Positions 1-9,650 of a DNA stretch of 64,000 nt are shown here, piece after piece (positions within the stretch are counted from its first letter, which is position 1; each line of letters starts with the position of its first letter). The translations under genes were made by a program, and so were the position numbers. This DNA comes from Erwinia tracheiphila (lineage in GTDB: Bacteria > Pseudomonadota > Gammaproteobacteria > Enterobacterales > Enterobacteriaceae), in contig NZ_CP089932.1 of the NCBI RefSeq assembly GCF_021365465.1, positions 496,001-560,000 of the forward strand. Reading direction: 5' to 3'. The notes beneath the pieces were generated by a model that saw nothing but the letters and a program-made list of their open reading frames with translations, did no database searches and was not told where the DNA came from.

Positions 1-278
1 TTGACGATCTCGGTCATCGGACGATCGCAAAAAATGGACATCCCAACGACAGGCCAAATCATGGATTCGAGGGAACGTTTACGCAAAGTAACGGTATCGG
101 TCAGGGTGAGCGCCTGCTGAATAAGCTCGGCGAGACTACGGGCGCGCTCAGTAGTGGCGGCATTGATGATGCCGGGGGCCTGGGAAAGTTCGATTTAAAA
201 AGGGTTCCATGATGAACATAGAACCCTTTTTACCGCATCAACCGGATCGGTCAACCGATCCTTAAATGATCGGCATTA
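1..278 (-). mobile_element. IS4-family insertion sequence, end fragment (cut by window edge)
   Basis: The minus strand encodes an IS4-type transposase N-terminus: a stretch beginning ELSQAPGIINAA, then DTVTLRKR and VVGMSIFCDRPMTEIV. Compared with the family as I remember it, residues appear to be missing in two places (after AELI and after RKR), and the frame has a stop just upstream instead of an ATG, so this copy looks decayed. A perfect 11-bp inverted repeat lies at 197-207/221-231, ahead of the reading frame. The outer end near 253-278, read on the minus strand, begins taatgccgatca, like IS4-type terminal repeats. The rest of the element lies outside the window. Confidence 0.75.
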
Positions 279-280
279 GC

Positions 281-436
281 CTGTGGGTCATGGTTTTTAT
301 CTGGTAATAGAAGTTTGCCTTCACACCTCCAAAGAGGTTGACTGAAAGTCCGTGCTGTCAGATTTACATCTGAAGGAGAACGGGTAAAGCCAACACCGCT
401 TGGTAACCACGCCTTCAGGGCGTGGTGTCTAATGTG
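281..436 (+). repeat. Possible IS605/TnpB-type right-end relic with terminal hairpin
   Basis: No gene is recognisable here. The stretch ends in a perfect hairpin (arms 406-413 and 419-426, ACCACGCC/GGCGTGGT) of the kind found at the right ends of IS200/IS605 elements. The bases before it (about 335-405) have the look of the non-coding tail that follows tnpB genes and forms the guide-RNA scaffold. No tnpB reading frame precedes it; the segment abuts the IS4 end directly. The assignment rests on pattern memory and is tentative. Confidence 0.4.
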
Positions 437-447
437 TAATAAAAAAG

Positions 448-466
448 CGGGAGTATCTTGCTCCCG
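448..466 (-). terminator. glpD rho-independent terminator
   Basis: A 6-bp perfect stem (CGGGAG/CTCCCG) with a 7-nt loop is followed on the minus strand by GCTTTTTTA. It lies about 50 bp past the glpD stop codon, in the orientation expected for glpD. Confidence 0.8.
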
Positions 467-515
467 ATTTATTGTTTTTGTCATCTTATATGAAGCACTG
501 GAGAAGTCGTCACAC

Positions 516-2024
516 TCAGGAAGCCAGTGATAGCGCCGGTTTCTTGCCATGCTCGTCCAGCCATTGACCCACACGGGTGCGCTGCGCTTCATCCAGCCAC
601 ATGCCTTCTTTAGTGCGACGCCACAGAGCATCATCCGTTTCGCGAACCCACTCATTCTGGACCAGATAGCGCAGTTCAGCCTCGTAGAAATGATGACCAA
701 ACAGCTCACCCAGATCGTCCAGACTTTTCGCTTCTTTAAGGAAGCGCTCGCTGTTACTGCCGTAGGTACGGGCATAGTGCCGTGCCATGGCTTCAGTGAT
801 AAAGGAATAACGACGACGCAGGCTGATGGCGTAATCTTCGCTGCTTCCGGCGATATCTCCTCCGGGCAACACGCAGTTTTTAGTCCAGGCCGGACCGACG
901 CCGGGATAGTATTTCGCCAGTTTCTCCAGAGCGTGTTCTGCCAGCTTACGATAAGTGGTCAGCTTGCCGCCGAAAACCGAAAGCAGCGGTGCCTGGCCAT
1001 TTTCATCACGCACATCAAGCGTGTAATCACGGGTAATGGCCTGGGGGGAATCCGACTCGTCATCGCACAGCGGACGCACGCCAGAATACGACCAGACGAT
1101 ATCCTGCTCGCTGAGGGCTTTTTTGAAATGGTTGTTATAAACCTTCAGCAGATAGGCAGTTTCTTTTTCGTCAATCTGCACGTTCTTCGGATCGCCTTTG
1201 TACTCGACATCGGTGGTGCCGATAATAGAAAACTCATCCATCCACGGAATCACAAACACGATACGATTATCTTCGTTTTGCAAAATGTAAGCCTGTTTTT
1301 CGGTGTGCACGCGCGGCACCACGATATGGCTTCCTTTAATCAGACGGATACCATAAGGGGATTTGAGCTGCAGCCCATCGTCGAACAGCTGTTTCACCCA
1401 GGGACCGGCCGCATTAACCAGCCCTTTCGCCTGCCAGGTAAAGGTTTTGCCGCTGTCGATATCTTCGGCTTCCACCGTCCACAGACCGTCTTGACGCCAT
1501 GCGCGGGTCACTTTGGTGCGGGTGCGCACTTCTCCGCCGCGTTTTTCAACTTCCTGGGCGTTGAGCACCACCAGGCGGGCATCGTCCACCCAGCAGTCGG
1601 AATATTCGAAACCGCGCACAATTTCAGGGTTTAACACTGAATCTGCGCTAAAACGCAACCCTTTACTGCCTGGCAGGCTGGTCCGCTTACCTAAGTGATC
1701 ATACATAAACAGGCCGATACGGATCATCCATGCAGGGCGCAGATGGGGGCGATGTGGCAGACGAAAGCGCATGGGGAAAGCGATATGCGGTGCCATTTTT
1801 AACAGCACTTCGCGTTCGGCCAGAGCCTCACTTACCAGCCGAAACTCATAATGTTCCAGGTAGCGCAGGCCGCCATGAATCAATTTTGAGCTGGCAGAAG
1901 AGGTCGCGCAGGCCAAATCTTGTGCTTCGAGCATCAGCACGGACAGGCCCCGTCCTGCGGCATCTGCCGCAATGCCAGCGCCGTTGATCCCGCCGCCAAT
2001 TACGATCAGGTCTTTGGTTTCCAC
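516..2024 (-). CDS. glpD: Aerobic glycerol-3-phosphate dehydrogenase
   Basis: This FAD flavoprotein sits on the inner face of the membrane and oxidises sn-glycerol-3-phosphate to dihydroxyacetone phosphate, passing electrons to quinone. The N-terminus shows the Rossmann FAD motif IGGGINGAGIA, followed by SSASSKLIHGGLRYLE, both typical of GlpD. The 502-residue length matches the E. coli protein (501). I chose the GTG at 2022-2024 because a strong AGGAGGGG ribosome site precedes it and the product then starts (V/M)ETKDLIVIGGG as in E. coli; the ATG at 2075 would add 17 residues encoded by the operator region. It is divergent from glpEGR. Downstream, where related genomes carry glycogen genes, there are IS relics. 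Confidence 0.97.
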   Translation of the reverse strand: METKDLIVIGGGINGAGIAADAAGRGLSVLMLEAQDLACATSSASSKLIHGGLRYLEHYEFRLVSEALAEREVLLKMAPHIAFPMRFRLPHRPHLRPAWMIRIGLFMYDHLGKRTSLPGSKGLRFSADSVLNPEIVRGFEYSDCWVDDARLVVLNAQEVEKRGGEVRTRTKVTRAWRQDGLWTVEAEDIDSGKTFTWQAKGLVNAAGPWVKQLFDDGLQLKSPYGIRLIKGSHIVVPRVHTEKQAYILQNEDNRIVFVIPWMDEFSIIGTTDVEYKGDPKNVQIDEKETAYLLKVYNNHFKKALSEQDIVWSYSGVRPLCDDESDSPQAITRDYTLDVRDENGQAPLLSVFGGKLTTYRKLAEHALEKLAKYYPGVGPAWTKNCVLPGGDIAGSSEDYAISLRRRYSFITEAMARHYARTYGSNSERFLKEAKSLDDLGELFGHHFYEAELRYLVQNEWVRETDDALWRRTKEGMWLDEAQRTRVGQWLDEHGKKPALSLAS

Positions 2025-2037
2025 GTCATCCCCTCCT

Positions 2038-2076
2038 ATGTTCGAAATAGTTCTTATGTGTTCGTTTTCGAACATA
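2038..2076. promoter_or_regulatory. GlpR-type operator in the glpD promoter
   Basis: Two operator-like sequences are visible: ATGTTCGAAATAGTTCT at 2038-2054 and a near-palindrome GTGTTCGTTTTCGAACAT at 2059-2076. Both resemble the known GlpR half-site TATGTTCG/CGAACATA. Placement immediately upstream of glpD, with glpR encoded in the divergent operon, supports glycerol-3-phosphate-responsive repression. Assigned by motif resemblance only. Confidence 0.65.
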
Positions 2077-2247
2077 ATAATAATCTGAAACCGAAAGCGA
2101 TGCCAGCTTTAAACAGATAAAAACATTTATGCGTGATCCAGATAACAGATTAACAGGCAGAAAAAGGGCGTTAACCCTGTGTTCTGTCTGGTTATTGTTG
2201 CCAATGTTCGCGTTACAATGCTGCTCCTTCTGTAACGAGAACCGAGC

Positions 2248-2577
2248 ATGGAACAATTTGAATGTATCAGTGTGCAGCAGGCGCAGGCGCACCTGGCAAA
2301 GGGGGAAGCGTTGCTGGTTGATATTCGCGATCCGCAAAGTTTTGCTATGGCGCATGCCAGCGGGGCGTTTCACCTGACTAACGACTCACTGAATGAATTT
2401 ATTGCCGCAAGCGATCCGCGTACACCTGTGCTGGTGATGTGTTATCACGGTAACAGCAGCAAAAGTGCTGCACAGTATCTGCTGAACCAGGGTTTCGAGC
2501 AGGCTTACAGTATTGATGGCGGTTTTGAAGCATGGCGTGCACAGTTTCCCCAGCAGACAGAATCAGCCACGCCATGA
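2248..2577 (+). CDS. glpE: Thiosulfate sulfurtransferase GlpE
   Basis: A single-domain rhodanese of 109 residues (108 in E. coli). It transfers sulfane sulphur from thiosulfate to cyanide or thioredoxin in the cytoplasm. The active-site loop CYHGNSSK carries the catalytic Cys65, and the family sequences [13 protein letters not shown] and SIDGGFEAW are present. It is the first gene of glpE-glpG-glpR, which run in the same direction with gaps of 66 and 27 bp. Its exact physiological role is unsettled in the family. Confidence 0.96.
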   Translation: MEQFECISVQQAQAHLAKGEALLVDIRDPQSFAMAHASGAFHLTNDSLNEFIAASDPRTPVLVMCYHGNSSKSAAQYLLNQGFEQAYSIDGGFEAWRAQFPQQTESATP

Positions 2578-2643
2578 TTCTGTCTGCTGGCATCATTTGC
2601 GGTATATACTGGCGGTTTTTATTTACAGGGATTTCCTAAAGCG

Positions 2644-3465
2644 ATGATGCGCATTACCGAATTTGCCAATCCCCGCATGGCGCAGGCTTTTGTTGATTAC
2701 ATGATGACAAAAGGCGTACGGCTGCGGATAGAACGTGAAAGTCACTACATCTTATGGCTGGATGACGAATTGAAATTCCATCTGGTCGAAAACGAACTTA
2801 GTCAGTTCATCCGCGATCCCAATCATCCCCGTTATCAGGCGGCGAGCTGGCATTCCGGTACCACGCAAAGCGGTATTCAGTATCAGCGAACGTCCCTGAT
2901 AAGCAATATCCGCGAGCGTGCCGGCCCGCTGACGCTGACGATCATGGCGGCGTGCATCCTGGTGTTTATCCTGATGCAACTCACCAATTATCAAACAGTC
3001 ATGAGCTGGCTGGCCTGGCCTGAGAGTGACCAGCATTTTCAGCTGTGGCGCTGGTTTTCCCACGCGTTGCTGCATTTTTCTCTGCTGCATCTTGTCTTTA
3101 ATTTGCTGTGGTGGTGGTATCTCGGTGGGGCAATTGAGAAGCGCCTCGGCAGCGGAAAGCTGTTTGTTATCATGCTGATTTCCGCCCTGTTAAGCGGTTG
3201 GATGCAGACGAAATTCAGTGGCGTGATGTTTGGTGGGTTATCGGGCGCGGTTTATGCGCTGATGGGGTACGCCTGGTTTCGTGGTGAGCGCGACCCGGCG
3301 AGCGGCGTCTACCTGGAGCGCGGACTGATGGCCTTTGCCGTTATCTGGTTGGTGGTGGGCTACATGGGTTGGTTTGGCCTTTCCATCGCTAACGCGGCGC
3401 ACGTCACCGGTCTGCTGGTGGGCCTGGCAATGGCATTTGTTGATACCCGGCAGAAAAGATTCTGA
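2644..3465 (+). CDS. glpG: Rhomboid intramembrane serine protease GlpG
   Basis: The protein cleaves transmembrane substrates within the inner membrane. A cytoplasmic N-terminal domain (about residues 1-70) is followed by six hydrophobic segments. The [11 protein letters not shown] loop places the nucleophile at Ser200 and NAAHVTG supplies His253, equivalent to E. coli Ser201/His254. The substrate-gating segment [19 protein letters not shown] is also conserved. At 273 residues it is close to E. coli (276). The start is one of two adjacent ATGs (2644/2647); the first aligns with E. coli. Confidence 0.96.
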   Translation: MMRITEFANPRMAQAFVDYMMTKGVRLRIERESHYILWLDDELKFHLVENELSQFIRDPNHPRYQAASWHSGTTQSGIQYQRTSLISNIRERAGPLTLTIMAACILVFILMQLTNYQTVMSWLAWPESDQHFQLWRWFSHALLHFSLLHLVFNLLWWWYLGGAIEKRLGSGKLFVIMLISALLSGWMQTKFSGVMFGGLSGAVYALMGYAWFRGERDPASGVYLERGLMAFAVIWLVVGYMGWFGLSIANAAHVTGLLVGLAMAFVDTRQKRF

Positions 3466-3492
3466 CCGGAATGCGGCAAACAGGAGAGCTTT

Positions 3493-4251
3493 GTGAAGCA
3501 AACGCAACGTCATGACGCTATTATCGAGCTGGTGCGTCGTCAGGGATATGTCAGTACCGAAGAGCTGGTGGAACACTTTACCGTCAGCCCGCAAACTATC
3601 CGTCGCGACTTAAACGATCTGGCAGAGCAAAATAAAATCCAGCGCCATCACGGCGGTGCGGCGCTGCCTTCCACCTCGGAAAATTCCGCGTGGCAGGATC
3701 GTAAGATGATGTGGTCGGCAGAAAAAGCCCGCATTGCGCAGCGTGTTGCCAGCCAGATCCCGGACGGTGCCTCATTGTTTATTGATATCGGCACCACGCC
3801 AGAGGCGGTCGCTCACGCGTTGCTTAATCATCGCAATTTACGGATTGTCACCAATAACCTCAATGTGGCTATGCTGCTCATGTCGAAGCCGGATTTCAAT
3901 CTGATTATTGCGGGTGGTGAGGTGCGCGCCCGTGATGGTGGGATTATGGGTGAGGCAACCCTCGACTATATTTCTCAGTTCCGCCTCGATTACGGCATTC
4001 TTGGTATTAGCGGCATTGATATGGATGGCTCTTTGCTGGATTTTGATTACCACGAGGTTCGCACGAAACGCGCCATAATTGAAAACTCGCGCCGTGTGAT
4101 GCTGGTGGCTGACCATTCGAAATTTGGCCGTAACGCTATGGTTAATCTGGGAAATATGAGCCTGATTGACTATCTCTTTACCGACGGACCGCCGCCGCCG
4201 GGTATTTTAAAAACTATTCAGCAACATGAAGTTCATCTGGAGTTGTGCTGA
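3493..4251 (+). CDS. glpR: Glycerol-3-phosphate regulon repressor (DeoR family)
   Basis: Repressor of the glp regulon, released by glycerol-3-phosphate. The N-terminus carries the DeoR winged helix-turn-helix (YVSTEELVEHFTVSPQTIRRDL, about residues 18-40) and the remainder is the sugar-phosphate-sensing DeoRC domain (DIGTTPEAVAHAL, HSKFGRNAM). The length is 252 residues, as in E. coli. The start is GTG at 3493 with GGAG upstream (in caggagagct). It is the last gene of glpEGR and lies before the malP/malQ wreckage; in E. coli rtcAB and malT would follow, and both are absent here. Confidence 0.95.
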   Translation: MKQTQRHDAIIELVRRQGYVSTEELVEHFTVSPQTIRRDLNDLAEQNKIQRHHGGAALPSTSENSAWQDRKMMWSAEKARIAQRVASQIPDGASLFIDIGTTPEAVAHALLNHRNLRIVTNNLNVAMLLMSKPDFNLIIAGGEVRARDGGIMGEATLDYISQFRLDYGILGISGIDMDGSLLDFDYHEVRTKRAIIENSRRVMLVADHSKFGRNAMVNLGNMSLIDYLFTDGPPPPGILKTIQQHEVHLELC

Positions 4252-4320
4252 CCACATGCTTAATAAACACGTGCGCATCTCCGGCCCGTGTTCCCCCTTT
4301 CCCCTTGCAGAAGGAAGTGG

Positions 4321-5495
4321 TATGTCGCAGCAGAAATTTAATCTGGCACGTTTTGAGGCGGCGCTCACCCGCCAGTGGCAGCACCTGGGTTTAGCGTGTG
4401 CCAGTGAAATAGCCCGCCAGCAGTGATGGCAAGCCATCCCTCTTCTTTCAACCTGACGCAGTTTAACGACGGTAAATTTTTACAATCGGAGCAGCAGGGG
4501 ATTGATGCAGCAATATTTCCAGTGTGCCTGCTCGGTAGTGGATATTTTGCGTCGGCCTCATCTTGCCGGGAGAAAAATCGACGAGCTGCCTGACTATGGG
4601 GTTATCCAGCTAAACGATACCCACTCCCACTATCGCAATCCCCGAAATGCTGCGCGTGCTGCTGGATGAGTACCAGCTGGGCTGGGGCGGGACTGTGCCA
4701 TTACCAGCAACACCTTCGCCTACACCAACCATACGTTGATGCCGGAAGCGCTGGAGCGTTGGGATCAGAAGCGGGTGCGCTCGCTGCTGCCGCGGCATTA
4801 CATGGTTGTAAAAGAGATCGACAAACGCTTTAAAAAGGCAGTGGAACACACTGGCCGGGCGATGAAGCGAAATGGGAAAAGTTGGCGGTGCTCTACGAGC
4901 ATCAACTGCGTATGGCGAATCTGTGTGTGGTCAGCGGCTTTGCCGTAAATGGCGTGGCTGGGCTGCATTCTGACCTGGTGGTCAAAGACCTGTTCCCGGA
5001 ATATCACCAGCTGTGGCCGCACAAGTTTCACAACGTTACCAACGGCATCACGCCGCGCGGTTGGCTGAAACAGTGTAATCTCGCGCTTGCCGGTCTGATA
5101 GATGAAACGCTGAAGGTAGAATGGGCGAATCATCTTGATAAGCTGAAAATGGCTGGAGCTATCGGCAGACAATGAAGACTTCCGCCAGCGTTTCTGCCAG
5201 ATTAAACACGATAACAAAGTGCACCTGGCGGACTACATTGATCACCTGACCGGCATCGAGATTAATCCTGATGCCCTGTTTGACGTGTAGATTAAACGTC
5301 TGCATGAAAATCCGCAGACGAATATAGTGCCGCGCGTATTCCTGTTTGGTGCCAAAGCTATGCCCGGCTATTACCTCGCCAAAAATATCATCTACGCCAT
5401 TAACAAAGTTGCGTAGAAAATTAATCACGATCCGGTCATCGGCGGTAAGCTGAAGGTGGTATTTATCCCGGATTACCGTAGCGGAGCTAAAGAAG
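4321..5495 (+). pseudogene. malP: Maltodextrin phosphorylase, decayed and 3'-deleted
   Basis: Pieces of MalP can be followed in order: MSQQKFNLARFEAALTRQWQ (from 4321, stopped at 4424), [101 protein letters not shown], and KVVFIPDYR. They lie in different frames, with large internal deletions, a nonsense TAG at 5288-5290 (family codon is Gln) and a TAG at 5414-5416. The homology stops near 5490 and continues directly as mid-malQ, so the 3' part of malP is deleted. No functional phosphorylase can be made. Confidence 0.95.
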
Positions 5496-6987
5496 TTGCC
5501 GCAAGAGGCGGAGCCTTTATCAGCCTCAACCCCCTGCATTCGCTCTATCCTGCCAGCCCGTACAGCCCTTCTTCGCGTCGCTGGCTGAATGTGCTTATAT
5601 TGACGTTGCTGCCGTGGCGGATTTTCAACATGGCAAAGCGGCGCAACGCTGGTGGCAGCCAAAAAGCACGCAACGTTGGCTGCAACAGGCCAGAGAATGC
5701 GGCGAAGTTGATTACACCCAGGTTGCCGGGCTGAAAATACAGGGGCTGCGGCATACCTGGCAGCACTTTAGTCAGCGTAGCTACGAGGATGACTGTCACG
5801 CCGACTTTGCGCGTTTTATCCACGAGGGCGGCGGCGGTCTTTTCTGGCAGGGTACGTTTGACGCGCTGCACAGTGCGATGTTGCGTGAAGATGCCAGTCG
5901 CTGGGTCTGGCCGATCTGGCCAACGGAATTGCAGGATGTACACAGTGAGCAGGTGCAGCAATTCTGTCAGCAGAACGAGGATGACGTGTACTTCTGGCTG
6001 TGGCTGCAATGGCTGGCAAACTGGCAGTTTGATGAATGTTGGCAACTGAGCCAACAGCTGAAGATGCCGCCTGGACTGTACCGCGATCTGGCAGTGGGCG
6101 TGGCCGAAGGTGGAGCGAAAGCCTGGTGTGACCGTGAATTGTATTATTCGCAGGTGTCGGTCGGCGCGCCGACCGACATACTGGGGCCTGCTGCCTGCCG
6201 AGCCGCACGTTATGGCCGCGCGAGCATGGCAACTGTTTATCGATTTGATGTGTGCCAATATGGCCAGCCGTGGTGCGCTGCGCATCGATCACGTTATGTC
6301 GATGTTGCGCCTGTGGTGGATACTGAAAGGCGAAACTGCCAATTTCGGCGCGTACGTTTACTATCCGGTAGACGATCTGCTGGCTATTCTTGCGCTGGAG
6401 AGTCACCGCAACCAGTGTATGGTCATTGGCGAAGATTTGGGCACTGTCCCGGTTGAAATCGTGGCCAAACTGCGTGACAGCGGCATTTATTCGTGGAAAG
6501 TGCTTTATTTCGAACAGGATGATAAAGAGCGCTATTGTTCCCCCAGCGACTGGCCACGCCAGTCAATGGCCAGCGCCACCCCGCACGATCTGCCCACCCT
6601 GCGCGCCTTCTGTACTCGCAGGCGACCTGTCGCTGGGAGAGACACAGGGCGTTTACCCGGACCGGGACATTTTGCATGCCCTTTATCAGCAGGGCCAGAC
6701 AAAAACAGGTAATGCTGGATGCGCTTCATCAATACGGTTGTCTGGCGAAGCGCAGTGGTAAACGAACCAGTCTGCTGGAGATGACCCCGGGCCTTAATCG
6801 TGCCATGCAGCGTTTTATTGCCGACAGTTGCAGCGCATTACTTGGTCCGCAGCCGGAAGACTGGCTGGATATGACACAGCCAGTAAACGTGCCGGGTACC
6901 ACCGACAACTATCCCAACTGGCGACGAAAATTGAGTATGACGCTGGAGGAGATGTTTGCCGATAAGCGAGTTAATCAGCTTGCTTAA
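5496..6987 (+). pseudogene. malQ: 4-alpha-glucanotransferase (amylomaltase), 5'-deleted and frameshifted
   Basis: The first roughly 200 codons are missing. Homology begins at GGAFISLNPLHSLYP and continues as SPYSPSSRRWLNV, GLYRDLAVGVAEGGA, WCDRELYY, SVGAPTDILGP, GALRIDHVMSMLRLWWI, MVIGEDLGTVPVEIVAKLR, HDLPTLR, ALLGPQPEDWLDMTQPVNVP, to a natural C-terminus at 6987. At least four frame changes are needed (for example near 5600, 6185 and 6610). Catalytic-region motifs survive, but no intact frame does. Together with broken malP and absent malT, the cytoplasmic maltodextrin pathway encoded at this locus is lost. Confidence 0.95.
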
Positions 6988-7040
6988 CGATCTTAACCGG
7001 CGGCGTAAAGCGGATTGCAAAAGGGTAAGTAAGCCAGCCA

Positions 7041-7070
7041 CCGCCCGGCGGACATAATCCGACGGGCGGT
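7041..7070. terminator. Stem-loop between malQ relic and nfuA
   Basis: A long interrupted stem: CCGCCCG (7041-7047) with CGGGCGG (7063-7069), and inside it CGGA/TCCG. It is convergently placed between the malQ remnant and the 3' end of nfuA. The plus-strand tail is only TTTGGG, so it may serve either side or act as a bidirectional barrier. Confidence 0.6.
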
Positions 7071-7080
7071 TTGGGTGGGA

Positions 7081-7656
7081 TCAGTAAAACGAGTGTTCGC
7101 CGCGCTGGTGTTCGGTCAAATCGCGCACGCCTTTCAGCTCAGGGAAAGTCGCCAGCAGCTCTTTCTCAATCCCTTCTTTCAGGGTGACATCAACCATTGA
7201 GCAACCGTTACAGCCGCCGCCAAATTGCAGAATAGCGTAGCCATCATCGGTGATTTCCATCAGTGATACTTTGCCACCGTGGCTTGCCAGCTGCGGGTTA
7301 ATTTGCGCCTGCAGCTGATACTCAACGCGCTCAATCAGCGGTGCGTCCTCGCTCACCTTACGCATTTTGGCGTTGGGGGCTTTCAGCGTCAGCTGAGAAC
7401 CCAGATTGTCGGTGACAAAATCAATCTCAGCCTCTTCCAGATAGGGCGCGCTCAGTTCGTCAACAAAAGCGGAAAGCTTTTCGAATTTAAGCTCTTTATC
7501 GGTGGCTTCCACCGCGCCGGGAGGGCAGTAAGAGACGCCACATTCAGCAGTGGGCGTACCGGGATTGATAACGAATACGCGGATCTGAGTGCCTTCTTCC
7601 TGTTTTGACAACAGTTTTGAGAAGTGCTCTTGCGCGGAGTCAGTAATTTGGATCAT
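7081..7656 (-). CDS. nfuA: Fe-S biogenesis protein NfuA
   Basis: Carries [4Fe-4S] clusters to target apoproteins, especially under oxidative stress or iron limitation. The N-terminal degenerate A-type domain is followed by an Nfu domain whose GGCNGCSM loop supplies Cys149 and Cys152. The 191-residue length equals E. coli NfuA and the sequence is very similar throughout ([34 protein letters not shown]). It is followed on the same strand by no other gene; gntX lies upstream in the same direction. Confidence 0.97.
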   Translation of the reverse strand: MIQITDSAQEHFSKLLSKQEEGTQIRVFVINPGTPTAECGVSYCPPGAVEATDKELKFEKLSAFVDELSAPYLEEAEIDFVTDNLGSQLTLKAPNAKMRKVSEDAPLIERVEYQLQAQINPQLASHGGKVSLMEITDDGYAILQFGGGCNGCSMVDVTLKEGIEKELLATFPELKGVRDLTEHQRGEHSFY

Positions 7657-7714
7657 AGCGATTGCTCAATAGTTGACTAATTTGGTTGGTTATAATACGC
7701 CCATCACCGACGCT

Positions 7715-8398
7715 CTACAAGGTTCGACACAGGCCCCATACCTGTACGCTGGCCGCCCCGGCAGCCAGCAAAATCCGACTGATTTCCTGCAGAGTATTGC
7801 CAGTAGTGATCACATCGTCCAGTACGGCAATATGCAGCCTGTGCACGTCGGTTTCAACGCTGAAAGCGCCGCGAACGTTTTTTTTCCGCTGGCTGGCGTA
7901 CAGCCTGTGCTGAATGCGCGTTTTACGCAGGCGTTTTATTCCCGCCGGCGCATAAGGGCAGCCGATCCAGCGTGCCAGCAGTCGGGTGATATCATCCATC
8001 TGATTGTAGCCACGTCGCCACGCACGCTGGCGATGAAGCGGCGCACATAACAGCAGATCGGGCTTATCCAGCATAAATTCACGACGAACCGCTAACCAGC
8101 GAAGTAACAGCAGCCGCGCCAGCATCGGTGCAAGCGCTGTTTTTCCGTAGAACTTCAGCTGATTAACCCAGTCTCGCAGGGGAAACTGCCAGTCTGAAAC
8201 ATAAATCATTCGCTGCCAGGCAGGAGGGTGAAGATGGCAGCGACCACATTGCGTTCGAAGATGCAACGCGGGCAGGCCGCAGCGGGGACAGCAGGGGACA
8301 ACAGCGGGAAGCTGGAGCAAACAAAGACTGCAAATACCCTGTGCAGGCAGCGCGAGTTGCATCCGGCATAGCCAACAGGCGGTGGGCATTGATAGCAT
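7715..8398 (-). CDS. gntX: ComF/GntX-type phosphoribosyltransferase-like protein
   Basis: A member of the ComF family linked to DNA uptake and use as nutrient. The N-terminus has a zinc-ribbon-like cysteine set (CWLC, CSLC, CPRCG, CGRC) and the C-terminus a PRTase PRPP loop, VLDDVITTGNTL. I chose the ATG at 8398, which gives MLSMPTACWLCRM as in E. coli and has GGAGG 6 nt upstream; an ATG four codons earlier overlaps that ribosome site. It is divergent from bioH, 34 bp apart. The hofMNOPQ operon in this window belongs to the same proposed DNA-utilisation set. Confidence 0.93.
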   Translation of the reverse strand: MLSMPTACWLCRMQLALPAQGICSLCLLQLPAVVPCCPRCGLPALHLRTQCGRCHLHPPAWQRMIYVSDWQFPLRDWVNQLKFYGKTALAPMLARLLLLRWLAVRREFMLDKPDLLLCAPLHRQRAWRRGYNQMDDITRLLARWIGCPYAPAGIKRLRKTRIQHRLYASQRKKNVRGAFSVETDVHRLHIAVLDDVITTGNTLQEISRILLAAGAASVQVWGLCRTL

Positions 8399-8432
8399 AG
8401 TGGCCTCCATGGCAAAAACGGAATAGTAACGG

Positions 8433-9209
8433 ATGACTCAGCTTTACTGGCAGACCATTGGCAGCGGCGATCGCGAACTTGTGATGCTGCACGGCTGGGG
8501 GCTGAATGCCGAAGTATGGCATGACATCATTGACCGACTCAGCCCGCATTTTCGGCTGCACCTCGTCGATTTACCGGGTTATGGCCGCAGTCGGGGTTTT
8601 CCACCGTTAAGCGTCAAAGAAATGGCTGCTGCGCTGCTGCCGCAGGCACCTGAATGGGCGCTTTGGCTGGGCTGGTCGCTGGGTGGTTTGGTGGCCAGCC
8701 AGCTGGCGTTGGACCATCCACAGCGGGTGAGCGGGCTGATCAGCGTGGCGTCCTCGCCCTGCTTTACCGCTGGGCCAGACTGGCCCGGCATTCGGCCGGA
8801 AACGCTGTGTCAGTTTCAACAGCAACTCAGCGAGGATTTCCAGCGCACGGTGGAGCGTTTTCTTGCCTTACAGACGATGGGTAGTGAGACGGCGCGCCAG
8901 GATGTGAGGCAGTTGAAAAATGTGGTGCTGTCGCATCCGGCACCGGATATTGCGGTGCTGAACGGCGGGCTTGAGATATTGCGGACTGTCGATCTGCGTG
9001 ACGAAATGACCGCCTTGCGTGTACCGCTGCTGCGAATTTATGGCGCACTGGATGGGTTGGTGCCACGTGGTATCGCTGCGTTGCTGGATGCGCGACAGCC
9101 GCACAGCGAGTCGGTGATAATTGAAAAAGCGGCCCACGCGCCTTTTATTTCTCATGCTGAATCGTTTTGTGAAAAACTTGTTGATTTCTCTATTAATATA
9201 TTGAAATAA
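8433..9209 (+). CDS. bioH: Pimeloyl-ACP methyl ester carboxylesterase
   Basis: Removes the methyl group from pimeloyl-ACP methyl ester, freeing pimeloyl-ACP for the biotin ring-forming steps. It is an alpha/beta-hydrolase of 258 residues (E. coli 256). The nucleophile elbow GWSLGG contains Ser82, and Asp207 (GALDGLV) and His235 (AAHAPF) complete the triad at the positions known for E. coli. The oxyanion-hole region [11 protein letters not shown] is conserved. It stands alone, divergent from gntX. Confidence 0.96.
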   Translation: MTQLYWQTIGSGDRELVMLHGWGLNAEVWHDIIDRLSPHFRLHLVDLPGYGRSRGFPPLSVKEMAAALLPQAPEWALWLGWSLGGLVASQLALDHPQRVSGLISVASSPCFTAGPDWPGIRPETLCQFQQQLSEDFQRTVERFLALQTMGSETARQDVRQLKNVVLSHPAPDIAVLNGGLEILRTVDLRDEMTALRVPLLRIYGALDGLVPRGIAALLDARQPHSESVIIEKAAHAPFISHAESFCEKLVDFSINILK

Positions 9210-9380
9210 ATTTCTACTAAAAACTGGCAGATTGGCCATAACCGACAATAATTATTCAGGTAAGCAGGGGCGTAATTTTTTTACCTCTGAGCTGTCCAGG
9301 GAGTCGGGCATTTTCTCGTTCCCTGCAATCTCATCAAGCGGCTGCTTATCTCTTAAAAAAATCAATCTGGAGTATCTCTG

Positions 9381-9650
9381 ATGAAAATGATGCAAGCTGT
9401 GGTTATTGGTCTTCTGGCTGGAACGGTTTCTTTTGGTGCGCTGGCTGCGAAAGAAGTCACTAAAGAAGAAGTTAAAAAACTGAAGCTGGAGAAGATCGGT
9501 ACGGTGAACACCACCGCTGAAACCACATCGCCAATGGATGCCAGACACGAGCTGTCAAAGCTGGCGGATGAAAAAGGCGGTAAATACTTTCTGGTGATTG
9601 CTGGCCGTGAGCACGGCAAGTTCAGTGCCGTTGCTGAAGTGTACAAGTAA
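9381..9650 (+). CDS. Small exported YdgH/BhsA/McbA-like (DUF1471) protein
   Basis: An 89-residue protein. Residues 1-22 form a clear signal peptide ending in a predicted ALA-A cleavage site. The remainder (KIGTVNTTAETTSPMDARHELSKLADEKGGKYFLVIAG) matches the BhsA/McbA/YhcN pattern of a short periplasmic beta-rich domain with a -KLADEKGA-type helix and a closing hydrophobic strand. Relatives are linked to envelope stress and biofilm traits. The ribosome site GGAG lies at 9369-9372, about 8 nt before the start. Several paralogues exist per genome, so no symbol is assigned. Confidence 0.85.
   Translation: MKMMQAVVIGLLAGTVSFGALAAKEVTKEEVKKLKLEKIGTVNTTAETTSPMDARHELSKLADEKGGKYFLVIAGREHGKFSAVAEVYK

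Noticed and set aside
549..1634. Long open frame (361 codons) antisense to glpD
   Set aside because: It lies wholly within glpD on the other strand, has no family motif and no ribosome site; high-GC codon bias explains it.
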